Shown one piece after another: positions 55,065 to 63,355 of a DNA stretch of 64,000 nt. The DNA comes from Verrucomicrobiia bacterium (GTDB taxonomy: Bacteria > Verrucomicrobiota > Verrucomicrobiia > Verrucomicrobiales > DEV007). The DNA lies in assembly GCA_030427505.1 (NCBI GenBank), contig JAUICH010000002.1, forward strand, positions 248,001 to 312,000. The letters run 5' to 3'. The notes below the pieces were generated by a model. That model ran no database searches, was not told the origin of the DNA, and worked only from the letters and a program-made list of their open reading frames with translations. Numbering within the stretch: the stretch's first letter is position 1; each line of letters starts with the position of its first letter. Made by a program: the position numbers and the translations under genes.

Positions 55065-55994
55065 CTACGCCAGGGCTTCGACGGCCTTGTCCAGCGAGGC
55101 CTGATCTTCCACCACATGCACCGTGGCCTCGCGGTCGATGCGGCGCATCAGTCCGGCGAGGACGCCGCCGGGTCCCAGTTCGATAAAGGTCTTTTCGCCT
55201 TTTTCCAAGAAGGCTTGCATGGAGGGCGCCCAGCGGACGGATCCGGTCACCTGGCGTTCCAGGGTGTCGCGAATTTCTCCGGCTTCGGAAACTTCGCGGG
55301 CCTCGACGTTGCAGACCACCGGCACGGTGGGCTCGCTCATGGCCGTAGCTTGGAGGACGGCGGCCAGTTTGTCCTGCGCCTTTTGCATGAGGCGGGAGTG
55401 ATACGCGCCCGCCACGCTGAGTTCCTTCGCCATTTTCACCCCGTGAGCCTTGGCGTTTTCGATGGCCTTGGCGATGCCCTCTTTGGTTCCGGAAAGAACG
55501 GTTTGGCCGGGGGCGTTGTAGTTGGCCACATCCACCCCGGAGGCTTCGGCCAGGGTCTTTACCCCGGCATCGTCGCCACCGATCATGGCGGCCATGGTGC
55601 CTTCCACTTCGTTGGTGGCTTCCTCCATGAACTGGCCGCGCTGCGCCACGAGCGACAGGCCGGTCTCGAAATCGAAGGTGCCCGCAGCGGCGTGGGCGGT
55701 GAATTCTCCCAGGGAAAGTCCGGCCACGCCGGCGATCTCCAGATCCGGGACGCGTGCTTTCAGCAGATCCAGGCAGGCCAGGCCGTGCAGATAGAGGGCC
55801 GGCTGACAGCGCGAGGTGCGCGTCAACTCTTCCATCGGCCCGTCAAACATGACCTGGCTCAACTCAAAGCCGAGCGTGGCGTCCGCTTTTTCGAATAGAT
55901 CCCGGATTCCAGCGTTAGATTCCGCCAGATCGCGACCCATGCCGACCTTTTGAGCGCCCTGTCCCGCAAATAATAACACCGCACGTTTACCCAT
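55065..55994 (-). CDS. fabD: Malonyl-CoA-ACP transacylase
   Basis: 309 residues from ATG at 55994. GTG three codons earlier is possible. The acyltransferase motifs are complete: FAGQGAQ near 9-15, nucleophile Ser94 in GLSLGEF, and catalytic His199 in AGAYHSRLM. It loads malonyl groups onto ACP for fatty-acid synthesis. It is the last gene of a minus-strand group glycerate kinase-methyltransferase-fabD, 21 nt after the methyltransferase stop. The fab neighbours (fabH, fabG, acpP) are not here. Confidence 0.95.
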   Translation of the reverse strand: MGKRAVLLFAGQGAQKVGMGRDLAESNAGIRDLFEKADATLGFELSQVMFDGPMEELTRTSRCQPALYLHGLACLDLLKARVPDLEIAGVAGLSLGEFTAHAAAGTFDFETGLSLVAQRGQFMEEATNEVEGTMAAMIGGDDAGVKTLAEASGVDVANYNAPGQTVLSGTKEGIAKAIENAKAHGVKMAKELSVAGAYHSRLMQKAQDKLAAVLQATAMSEPTVPVVCNVEAREVSEAGEIRDTLERQVTGSVRWAPSMQAFLEKGEKTFIELGPGGVLAGLMRRIDREATVHVVEDQASLDKAVEALA

Positions 55995-56015
55995 GGCGCC
56001 CACTTCTGAAGCACA

Positions 56016-56882
56016 TCACTCCGAAGTGCAACCGGGTTTTTCCGCAACGATCAATCCATACCCCAGTGCCCGGCGTGTATAGGCGGTCATGATCCGCGGA
56101 AAAGTGAGAGCAAATTTCCGGTCGCTCTTCATATTGCTCCAAAGAAACTGCCGGTACTCCCGGCGGGAGAGAAGCCTGCGCAGGATTCGCGAGGTGATCA
56201 CGCGCCAGGTTTTCGAGACTTGCGGGCCGATGTCTCGCGCTTCCACCACCCTCAGGCCGGCGGCTTCGATCCGGGTGCAATATTCGTTGAGGCTCAATAG
56301 ACCCGCCAGGCGGCCATCCACGCAGATGGGTTCCAGCAGCCACCGCGTTTCCCAGACGGAGGGGTGCTCCTTAGACAGCCAGGCCGCCATGGAGAGACGG
56401 CCGCCGGGTTTCAGGACGCGGGCGATCTCAGAGAGAAAGCCGGACTTGTCCCACACATGGGACACGCACTCGATCGAGACCACGGCGTTCGCCCACTCGT
56501 CAGCCAGGCCGTTTTTCAGCCAGTCACAGAGGTGGAAGGTGGGTGGGGACTTCAGGCCCTTTGCGTCTCCTTTCCGGGCGGCGTCCCGCTGGCGGGCGGA
56601 CAGCGTGTAGCCCACGACCTCGGCGGAAAATTCGCGCGCCATCTGCCAGCAAAGCGCCCCGTGACCGCAGCCCACGTCACACACATGGTCCCTGGGCCGT
56701 ATTTGGGCGCCATCCAGAACGGTCTGGGAGAGGTGAGCGACCGCTTCCTCCGTGGTCTCGTGACCCGTTTCCCAAAATCCGTGATGCAGGTGGGGGCCCC
56801 AGACATCCAAATAAAACTCGTCCAGGCTGTCGTAGTGTCCCGCGACCGCCTCGCTGCCAATGGCTTTTTCCGGGCAGATCAC
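56016..56882 (-). CDS. SAM-dependent methyltransferase
   Basis: 288 residues starting at GTG 56882, which overlaps the stop of the glycerate kinase gene by 4 nt (GTGA). Motif I is VCDVGCGHGALC and motif post-I is VVGYTLSARQRDAAR. ARVLKPGGRLSMAAW is also present. The start HYDSLDEFYLDVWGPHLHHGFW resembles gamma-tocopherol and sarcosine/small-molecule methyltransferases. The substrate is unknown. The coupled position suggests co-expression with the kinase and fabD rather than a shared pathway. Confidence 0.85.
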   Translation of the reverse strand: MICPEKAIGSEAVAGHYDSLDEFYLDVWGPHLHHGFWETGHETTEEAVAHLSQTVLDGAQIRPRDHVCDVGCGHGALCWQMAREFSAEVVGYTLSARQRDAARKGDAKGLKSPPTFHLCDWLKNGLADEWANAVVSIECVSHVWDKSGFLSEIARVLKPGGRLSMAAWLSKEHPSVWETRWLLEPICVDGRLAGLLSLNEYCTRIEAAGLRVVEARDIGPQVSKTWRVITSRILRRLLSRREYRQFLWSNMKSDRKFALTFPRIMTAYTRRALGYGLIVAEKPGCTSE

Positions 56883-58045
56883 GCCGTGGGTGCGGGTTGA
56901 AAGACTCTTCCGGCCCAGGCGCGAACAGCCAGTTCCAGGTAGTGGGCGGCGTTGTCGAGGGCGACCTTCACCGGCAGATTCCGGGGGGAAATCTCCACCA
57001 CTTCGTCAAAGAGTTCGCTCAGAGGGCCACGGGCTTCGTCATCCACCCGACCGGCAAAGGCGGTGACGGATTTGCCGAGGTCTTTCGCCAGCCGGGCCAC
57101 GCCACAGGGGGCTTTGCCGTTCAGAGACTGCCGGTCCAGGCTGCCTTCGCCGGTAATGACGTAGTCCGAACGCTGGATTTCGTCTTTCAGGTTTAGAAGC
57201 TCGGCCACCAGCTCGAACCCAGGGCGGAGTTCCGCCCCGGCAAAGACCATCAAGCCATAGCCCAGCCCGCCCGCGGCGCCCGCGCCGGGGGTGGCCTCCT
57301 TTCCGGTCTTTTCAGACAGGGTGGAAACCAGGTTCGCCAGGTGTTTCATCCGCTCTTCCAGCAGAGGCAGATCTTCCGCTTTGGCGCCCTTTTGTGGCCC
57401 GTAAACATAGGTCGCGCCTTCGGGACCGAGCAGGGGATTGGTAACGTCGCAGGCCACCTGGACTTCGGGAAGGGCCGGGCGGCCCCCTGGCGGAGGCTGA
57501 ATCTTCACGACCCGTTCCAGCTCCCGGGGCAAGTCATCCACGGAATACCACCCGGAATCCAGAAATTGAAAACCCAGCGCTCGGGCCAGGCCGCAACCGC
57601 CGTCGTTGGTCGCGCTGCCGCCGATACCCATCAGGATGCGCTCTACCCCGGCCTCCGCCGCGGCCAGCAGCATCTGACCGGCCCCATAGGTGGTGGTTCG
57701 CACGGGGTCCCGGTCTGCGCCGGGCAGCTGAGCCAGGCCGCAGGCCGCCGCCATTTCCATGAGGGCGACTTTCCGGCCTGCCGGGTCTTGTGCGATCAAG
57801 ATGGGTGCCTGGAGATCCCGGTTTCCCGTGGCGTCCTTCACCGGAGCCTCCATCCATTCGCCGCCCAGAGTTTCATTCAACACGGCGGCGGTGCCTTCTC
57901 CGCCATCCGCGATGGGCAGGGTCACGATTTCCAGTTCCGGAAGTCCCTGGATGGACTCCAGCACCCGCCGGATGGTCCCGCACACCGCGTGCGCGGACAG
58001 CGAGCCTTTGAACTTGTCAGGGCAGACCAGAATGCGGGCGGGCAC
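56879..58045 (-). CDS. Glycerate 2-kinase (GarK/GlxK type)
   Basis: 388 residues starting at GTG 58045. The type I glycerate kinase motifs are clear: CPDKFKGSLSA near the start, PIADGGEGT, GIGGSATNDGG, and GAAGGLGYGL and VITGEGSLDRQS in the second half. It phosphorylates D-glycerate to 2-phosphoglycerate. This links glyoxylate, glucarate or serine breakdown to glycolysis. It is the first gene of the group that continues with a coupled methyltransferase and fabD. Confidence 0.92.
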   Translation of the reverse strand: MPARILVCPDKFKGSLSAHAVCGTIRRVLESIQGLPELEIVTLPIADGGEGTAAVLNETLGGEWMEAPVKDATGNRDLQAPILIAQDPAGRKVALMEMAAACGLAQLPGADRDPVRTTTYGAGQMLLAAAEAGVERILMGIGGSATNDGGCGLARALGFQFLDSGWYSVDDLPRELERVVKIQPPPGGRPALPEVQVACDVTNPLLGPEGATYVYGPQKGAKAEDLPLLEERMKHLANLVSTLSEKTGKEATPGAGAAGGLGYGLMVFAGAELRPGFELVAELLNLKDEIQRSDYVITGEGSLDRQSLNGKAPCGVARLAKDLGKSVTAFAGRVDDEARGPLSELFDEVVEISPRNLPVKVALDNAAHYLELAVRAWAGRVFQPAPTA

Positions 58046-58110
58046 ACCGGATCATCGCATTAGAGGCCCGGCGTCCGCAAGCCTGTCTGTGACGAACTTT
58101 TTACTTGCGG

Positions 58111-59391
58111 CTATTCTTCCTTGGCATCCACCTCCGCGGCCATTTCGGCCAGCCATTCCCGGCGCCCGGTTTCCGGCACCTCCAGGGTCCGTTGAGTGGG
58201 TTCGCGTTCTGGATAACCTCCCACTTCTTCCTGGCTGTCGATGACGATCTTGGTTTGATTCAGGGATTCTTCGATAATCCGCTGGTCGATAGGGTCGCGG
58301 TCCCCCGGGCGGGCTCCGGCGTGTTTGGAGACGTAGGCAATGACTTCGCTGGAAGGCATGGGCTCCAGGCCCTCGGGCCACAGCGGAGGCTCAGTCAGCT
58401 TAGCTTCTCCCTGGCGAATCTCCGGGATGGGTTCTCCCTGTACGTTTTTCCCGAAGTTGTCTTTCAGAAACCAATCCGCGGGACCCTCGGCCACGGCGCT
58501 GTCTTTCTTGGACTTGGGTCCCAAGAGCACGGCATTGCCCACGGCGGCGACCTCAGGTGAGACGTAGGGCTTTCCCTTTTCCGGCTTGTAGGTGTGAATG
58601 GAGCGCTGTCCTGGCGCCGCGATGAAACAGTTCACGACCACGCCGGAGGTATCCTGTTTGAATACCGGGTTACGTTCATGGTTAGCGGCATAGAGGCAAC
58701 GCACAATAGCCACCTGACGGGTGCGGTCATGGACCAGGGTGCCCTTGGAGTGAGGCCCCTTGTCATGGGACGAGTCGTTGAGGCTTTCGCCGATCAGGCA
58801 ATCGCGGAAGAAAATGCGCTTGGCGCCATCTCCTTTGGGCGCGCCGTAGCTGGAAGCGCTCAGGCATTCATCCACGGACCAGGTACAGGAACAGTGGTCC
58901 ACCCACACATCTCGTGCCGCGCCCAAGGTGGTGATGCCGTCAGGCGTGAAGCCGCTGCGCTTCGCCGCGCCCATGTCTCCGGGCCGCACCGCGAGGTGCT
59001 GCACGAGTACCTGGGAGGCGTTGATGGTCATCCCTTCGCCGATCAGGGTGATTCCAGGGGAAGGCGCTGTCTGCCCGGCGATGACAATCTGGGGATTGCT
59101 GATCGTCATGGATTTCTTATCCAGATTGATCACGCCGCCCACTTCGAAGACCACGATACGGGGGCCTTTGCCCCAGATGGCTTCCTGCAGGCTGCCTTTT
59201 CCATTCCGCTCCAGCGTGGTGACCTTGTACACTCGCGCCTGGTCCAGGTCGAAGCCCAGGTCCGGAACCGGATCGTCCGTCCATCGCCACTCTTTGGAGG
59301 CTTCGGGTTCGGCTTTCGTCGCCAAAGGCATTGCCAGGCCCTGAAGCAGTAGGGGAAGTAGGATCAGAGGTCGAAGGTGAGTTCTTTTCAT
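58111..59391 (-). CDS. Secreted pectate-lyase-like parallel beta-helix protein
   Basis: 426 residues from ATG at 59391, which opens a signal peptide (THLRPLILLPLLLQGLA, about 1-26). GKGSLQEAIWGKGPRIVVFEVGG at about 60-85 is the usual entry into PL1-type beta-helices. VWVDHCSCTWSVDECLS follows, a conserved strand-turn with likely Ca2+ or catalytic neighbours. RNPVFKQDTSGVVVNCF continues the helix. Substrate is probably a pectin-like polysaccharide, but many such proteins are only lyase-like. An isolated gene, 65 nt upstream of the glycerate kinase. Confidence 0.88.
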   Translation of the reverse strand: MKRTHLRPLILLPLLLQGLAMPLATKAEPEASKEWRWTDDPVPDLGFDLDQARVYKVTTLERNGKGSLQEAIWGKGPRIVVFEVGGVINLDKKSMTISNPQIVIAGQTAPSPGITLIGEGMTINASQVLVQHLAVRPGDMGAAKRSGFTPDGITTLGAARDVWVDHCSCTWSVDECLSASSYGAPKGDGAKRIFFRDCLIGESLNDSSHDKGPHSKGTLVHDRTRQVAIVRCLYAANHERNPVFKQDTSGVVVNCFIAAPGQRSIHTYKPEKGKPYVSPEVAAVGNAVLLGPKSKKDSAVAEGPADWFLKDNFGKNVQGEPIPEIRQGEAKLTEPPLWPEGLEPMPSSEVIAYVSKHAGARPGDRDPIDQRIIEESLNQTKIVIDSQEEVGGYPEREPTQRTLEVPETGRREWLAEMAAEVDAKEE

Positions 59392-59506
59392 CGCGGTAAG
59401 AAGTGCAACCTGAGTGTGGCACACCTTTAATGGATACTACCCCGAATCTGCAAATCTTCTGTTTGCCCACCAAAAATCAGCCCAAATTTCAAGAGTCTCG
59501 GTATCG

Positions 59507-59619
59507 GCGACTTTTCCTTGCGGAGGCCCCTGGAGGCGAGCAGTTTAAAGATTCTGCAAGGTTTCTCCCGCGAATCTCGACTGGAGGGGTGGCAGAGCGG
59601 TTGAATGCACCGGTCTTGA
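59507..59619 (+). pseudogene. Truncated duplicate of tRNA-Ser and its upstream region
   Basis: Bases 59507-59619 repeat 59736-59848 with a period of 229 bases and a few mismatches in the upstream part. The tRNA part (59583-59619) is identical to the first 37 bases of the tRNA-Ser and stops after the third base of the anticodon. The 3' half is absent, so it cannot fold as a tRNA. The sequence between the copies has no gene I recognise. Confidence 0.85.
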
Positions 59620-59811
59620 CCGCTTGATCGCGCCAGCGGACACCACCTCGCGGAGGCGAAGCCGCAGCCAACCTGCGGAGCCCGCGCGCACGAAGTGCGT
59701 CGTGGGATAAAACCGGAGGTTGGGGAGTTAGGGTTGCGACTTTTTCTTGCGGAGGCCGCTGTAGACGAGCAGTTTAAAGATTCTGCAAGGTTTCTCCCAC
59801 GAATCTCGACT

Positions 59812-59899
59812 GGAGGGGTGGCAGAGCGGTTGAATGCACCGGTCTTGAAAACCGGCATACGGCAACGTATCGTGGGTTCGAATCCCACCCCCTCCGCCA
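59812..59899 (+). tRNA. tRNA-Ser(UGA), CCA encoded
   Basis: Seven-base acceptor GGAGGGG (59812-59818) pairs with CCCCTCC (59889-59895). The discriminator is G59896 and CCA (59897-59899) is encoded. The anticodon stem CCGGT/ACCGG encloses CTTGAAA with anticodon TGA at 59846-59848. A long variable arm (TACG-GCAA-CGTA) and T-arm GTGGG-TTCGAAT-CCCAC confirm a class II serine tRNA. msrB follows 22 nt after CCA. A truncated copy lies 229 bases upstream. Confidence 0.97.
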
Positions 59900-59909
59900 C
59901 CTAAGGCTT

Positions 59910-59915
59910 AAGGAG
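59910..59915 (+). promoter_or_regulatory. Strong Shine-Dalgarno for msrB
   Basis: AAGGAG lies six bases before the msrB ATG at 59922. It stands out because most starts in this window lack such a site. Confidence 0.8.
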
Positions 59916-59921
59916 ATTCTC

Positions 59922-60590
59922 ATGCGTTATTCCAAATCCTTCACTTCCGTGCTGGCCGGGTGTCTCGTGCTGGCAGTCATTGGTGCTTATATGGCTTTTC
60001 AGTCCCAAGCGAGCGATCCTTTTGAATCGAAACCCGGGAAAGCCAGCGCCGAAAAGCCCATTATCGAGACGCTTGAAACCCCTCCCGCTCAGCCAACGAG
60101 TCCCGTGAAGAGAACGGATGAGGAATGGAAGAATCTCCTCACCCCAGAGCAATACCACATCCTGCGCGAAGCCGGCACGGAGCGGGCCAACGGGCAGGTG
60201 TATCACGAGTTCAAGGAACAGGGTGGCGGCACCTACTACTGTGCCGGATGTGGCGCGGAGCTGTTTTCCTCCAACGAGAAGTTCGATTCCCATTGCGGCT
60301 GGCCGTCCTTTTACGATCCCTCCAACGCCAAGAACATCACGACCAGCACGGATTACGTGCTCGGCTACCCGCGCACGGAAGTGCGTTGCGCCGTCTGCGG
60401 CGGGCACTTAGGCCATGTCTTCACCGGCGAAGGTTTCGATACGCCCACCGACAAACGCTACTGCATCAACGGCACCGTTCTGAAGTTCGTGCCCTTCAGC
60501 GAGCAGGAAGAAGGGAAAGAAAGCGCCGCCGAGTCGAAGACGGAAGAAAAAGCCGAGCCAGAGAAAGGGGAAGGCGAAGCCAGCGAATAG
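59922..60590 (+). CDS. msrB: Exported peptide-methionine (R)-S-oxide reductase
   Basis: 222 residues. The N-terminus (about 1-31) is a hydrophobic signal or anchor (SVLAGCLVLAVIGAYMAF), then a linker, then the MsrB domain (about 63-192). Zinc ligands Cys107, Cys110, Cys156 and Cys159 are present (CAGC, CAVC). HCGWPSF and the catalytic Cys181 in KRYCINGTVLKF are intact. A Glu/Lys-rich tail of about 35 residues follows. The protein should repair oxidised methionines in the periplasm. It follows tRNA-Ser and precedes the TonB receptor. Confidence 0.93.
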   Translation: MRYSKSFTSVLAGCLVLAVIGAYMAFQSQASDPFESKPGKASAEKPIIETLETPPAQPTSPVKRTDEEWKNLLTPEQYHILREAGTERANGQVYHEFKEQGGGTYYCAGCGAELFSSNEKFDSHCGWPSFYDPSNAKNITTSTDYVLGYPRTEVRCAVCGGHLGHVFTGEGFDTPTDKRYCINGTVLKFVPFSEQEEGKESAAESKTEEKAEPEKGEGEASE

Positions 60591-60962
60591 TCCGTGGAGT
60601 TGCCTTACACTCAGACTTGCTGAGTTAGCGAGGTGGGACACTGGTCTAGATCCCTCCCACGTTTATTCCACTTGGGGCGTGCAGCGCCCTAGCGAGCAGC
60701 GAATTTCTCCGCCAGTCCGGCCCGGCTCCGCTCAGGGGATTGGAGCCGGAGGCGCCCTCCCCATTTCCAATCAGCGGTGAACGGCATTCGCCGATTCCTG
60801 GCTGAAAACAGGTGGGGCACTCGCCCTCTCCAAAGCGGAAGACGCAAACGCGTACACAAAAATATTTGCGCAAAAACGCAACTATTGTTCCAGTCTCCGG
60901 CGGACCTCCCTGGCGTTGGAAGGGTGGTCCGCTCCCAAACCTCACACCATCGACGGATCGAT
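60591..60962 (+). other. Long leader region before the TonB receptor gene
   Basis: 372 bases without a convincing gene. A short hairpin (GGCTCC...GGAGCC, near 60724-60750) and an inverted pair TTGCG-N6-CGCAA at 60866-60881 could be an operator. The region around 60855-60890 is AT-rich and may hold the promoter. I find no cobalamin, TPP or other riboswitch core and no clear Fur box. Confidence 0.35.
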
Positions 60963-63143
60963 ATGCTCGTTACCAAACCGCTTGCTGCTGGCGGAACCGC
61001 TCTGGTTCTGACGCTTCTTGTTTCACTTCCTCACGCTCTCCGGGCGGAGGACTCCGCCGGGGCGGAAGGTTCCCCCGAACCGGCTCCCGAGTCCACGCCC
61101 GTGGAGGAGGAAACGGATGCGGGCGTGCTGCCGGAATTGATCGTCTCCGGTCTGAAAACTCCGGCCTCGCTGAAGGATGCGCCCCTGAGTGAAACCGCAG
61201 TGCCCTATGACACGCTGCGCTCGGCGGACGTGCGCGTCATCCAGGACGTGGTCAAATTCGCGCCCAACACCGTCATCACCGAGTTCTCCGCCCGGAAGCT
61301 GAGCAATCCCCGTTTTCGTGGCATCGGGTCCAGCCCACTGAACCCGGCCATCACGACATACATCGACGGCGTGCCGATTCTAAACGCCAACGCCGCAAAC
61401 CTCAATTTTTTGAACGTGGGGCAAATCGAGTTCGTGCGCGGCCCCCAGAGCACCCTCTTTGGCCGGAACAATCTGGCCGGGGTGATCCTGGTGGATAGCC
61501 TGGACCCGAAGGACTACTGGACCGCCCAGAGCATTACCAGCGTGGGCGACTACTCCCTGATCGACACGCGGGCGACGGTTTCCGGCCCCCTGACCGACAA
61601 CCTCGGCGTGGCGCTCTCCGGCGGCTACGAATCGCGGGACGGTTACAGCACCAACGATCTCACGGGACACGATGTGGACTACCGGGAGTCCGGCTTCGGG
61701 AAGGTGCAGTTCCTCTTTCAGCCCACCGAGGACCTGACCCTGCGCCTGAACGTGCTGGGCGAATCCTCTGACGATGGCGATTACGCCCTGCAGGATCTGG
61801 CAAGTCTGCGGGAACATCCCTACCACGTGTCGCGTGATTACGAAGGCTACACCCAGCGGGACCTGGCGCTGGGTTCCTTTGAACTGCTCTACGAGGGCGA
61901 TGGCGTCGATTTCACTTCCACCTCCGGCTACCTTTGGTGGAACACGGTGGACAGCACGGACCTGGACTACACGCCCCTGCCGCTGATCCGCCGCTACAAC
62001 GAGGAAGAGGGTAACCAGTTCACTCAGGAGTTTCGCCTGTCCTCGCCCGCGGAAGAACCTCTGGTGTTCAACCCCAACGCCGAACTCCACTGGCAGACGG
62101 GGCTATTCTTCTTTACCCAACATTACGAGCAGGAAGCCATCAACCACATGAGCCCCCTGGTGACGGGTCTGCCCTTCACCCTGCTGGACGCCACTACGGC
62201 GGAGCTGGACGACTGGGGCCTGGGTGTCTATGCGCACGGCACCCTGCGGCTGTGTGACTTTCTGGATCTGACCGCCGGGGTCCGCGCGGATTACGAGGAG
62301 AAAGAAGCCACCCTGGGCGCCTACACCTCTCCGGCTTTCTCTTATCCCACCCTGCTGGATCTGGAAGACGACTTTGTGGCCGTCTCGCCCACCTTCGCCG
62401 TGGGGATTGACGTGACGGACAATGTCCGCCTCTACGGCTCCATCGCCAGGGGATATAAGGCGGGCGGTTTCAACGGCATCTTCCACGAGGGCGGCGCCGT
62501 GTATGACGAGGAAACGAGTTGGAACTACGAGGGCGGCGTGAAGACCACCTGGCTCGACGGACGGGTTCGCGCGAACGCGGCCTTCTTTTACACCAGCTGG
62601 GACGACCTCCAGCTAAACGTGCCGGTGCTCAACGTGCCGGGCCGGTTCTATGTCGATAACGTGGGCCAGGCTGCCACGAAAGGTTTCGAACTGGATCTCC
62701 AGGTGCAGCCCACGGATTTCCTGGCCGCATACGTGGCCTTTGGCCTGGCGGACACGGAGTTTCTCTCCGGCAGCGAATCAGACGGCGTGTCCATCGCGGG
62801 GAACGACCTGCCATACTCCCCGGAATACACCGTCAGCACGGGGGCCGAGTTGAGCTTCCCGCTGAACCCCTCCGGGCTGGAGCTTTTCGCCCGGGCGGAC
62901 ATCGCCATTGCCGGCCGGTATGCCTACGACGCTTCCAACGTGGCCGGTCAGGACAGCTACGCCCTGGCCGACTTCCGCCTGGGAGTACGCCATGGACGCT
63001 GGTTCCTAGAAGGCTGGGTGCGGAACGCCTTTGACGAAGACTACGTGCCCACCGCCATTCCCTACACCTTGGCCGCTTCCGGTTACGTGGGAGAAAACGG
63101 CGCGCCAACCACCTTCGGGCTGCGTTTTGGGCTGACTTTCTGA
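60963..63143 (+). CDS. TonB-dependent outer-membrane receptor
   Basis: 726 residues from ATG at 60963, which opens the signal peptide (about 1-30, ending LRAED). An acidic linker is followed by a plug domain (about 55-165: ELIVSGLKTPASL, PRFRGIGSSP, TTYIDGVPIL, IEFVRGPQSTLFGRNNLAG). A 22-strand beta barrel continues to the C-terminal Phe (FGLRFGLTF), the usual end for BAM insertion. GYKAGGFNGIF and LRLYGSIARG-like strands are typical of siderophore or small-molecule receptors. The ligand cannot be told from sequence. No TonB/ExbBD is adjacent, so energy must come from another locus. Confidence 0.92.
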   Translation: MLVTKPLAAGGTALVLTLLVSLPHALRAEDSAGAEGSPEPAPESTPVEEETDAGVLPELIVSGLKTPASLKDAPLSETAVPYDTLRSADVRVIQDVVKFAPNTVITEFSARKLSNPRFRGIGSSPLNPAITTYIDGVPILNANAANLNFLNVGQIEFVRGPQSTLFGRNNLAGVILVDSLDPKDYWTAQSITSVGDYSLIDTRATVSGPLTDNLGVALSGGYESRDGYSTNDLTGHDVDYRESGFGKVQFLFQPTEDLTLRLNVLGESSDDGDYALQDLASLREHPYHVSRDYEGYTQRDLALGSFELLYEGDGVDFTSTSGYLWWNTVDSTDLDYTPLPLIRRYNEEEGNQFTQEFRLSSPAEEPLVFNPNAELHWQTGLFFFTQHYEQEAINHMSPLVTGLPFTLLDATTAELDDWGLGVYAHGTLRLCDFLDLTAGVRADYEEKEATLGAYTSPAFSYPTLLDLEDDFVAVSPTFAVGIDVTDNVRLYGSIARGYKAGGFNGIFHEGGAVYDEETSWNYEGGVKTTWLDGRVRANAAFFYTSWDDLQLNVPVLNVPGRFYVDNVGQAATKGFELDLQVQPTDFLAAYVAFGLADTEFLSGSESDGVSIAGNDLPYSPEYTVSTGAELSFPLNPSGLELFARADIAIAGRYAYDASNVAGQDSYALADFRLGVRHGRWFLEGWVRNAFDEDYVPTAIPYTLAASGYVGENGAPTTFGLRFGLTF

Positions 63144-63355
63144 GCTAATCTGAGAACAAGAAAGCTCTCGATCTTGAGCCATGTTGTCGCAGGAATAGAT
63201 GGAGCAATACCACTGGGATGAATTCCGGGACAGTGCTAGCCAGTAGCCTTTGTTGCCAATCTCTTTGATGACAGCGAATCAGTCGTCAAATCGGCTGAGG
63301 AACATCAATTAGACCTACTTGGATAGAGCGGTTCGTGTATACAAGGATCCAATTT

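Noticed and set aside
59583-59899. Intron-split tRNA-Ser using the upstream 5' half and downstream 3' half
   Set aside because: The downstream copy is already a complete, contiguous tRNA, so no intron is needed.
59427-59900. Minus-strand frame of 157 codons reading GVGFEPT across the tRNA-Ser repeat
   Set aside because: It is antisense to the tRNA and its duplicate; such GVGFEPT frames are a known artefact over serine tRNA genes.
60591-60962. Cobalamin or TPP riboswitch upstream of the TonB receptor
   Set aside because: No conserved CCGCAACTG box or THI-box core on either strand.
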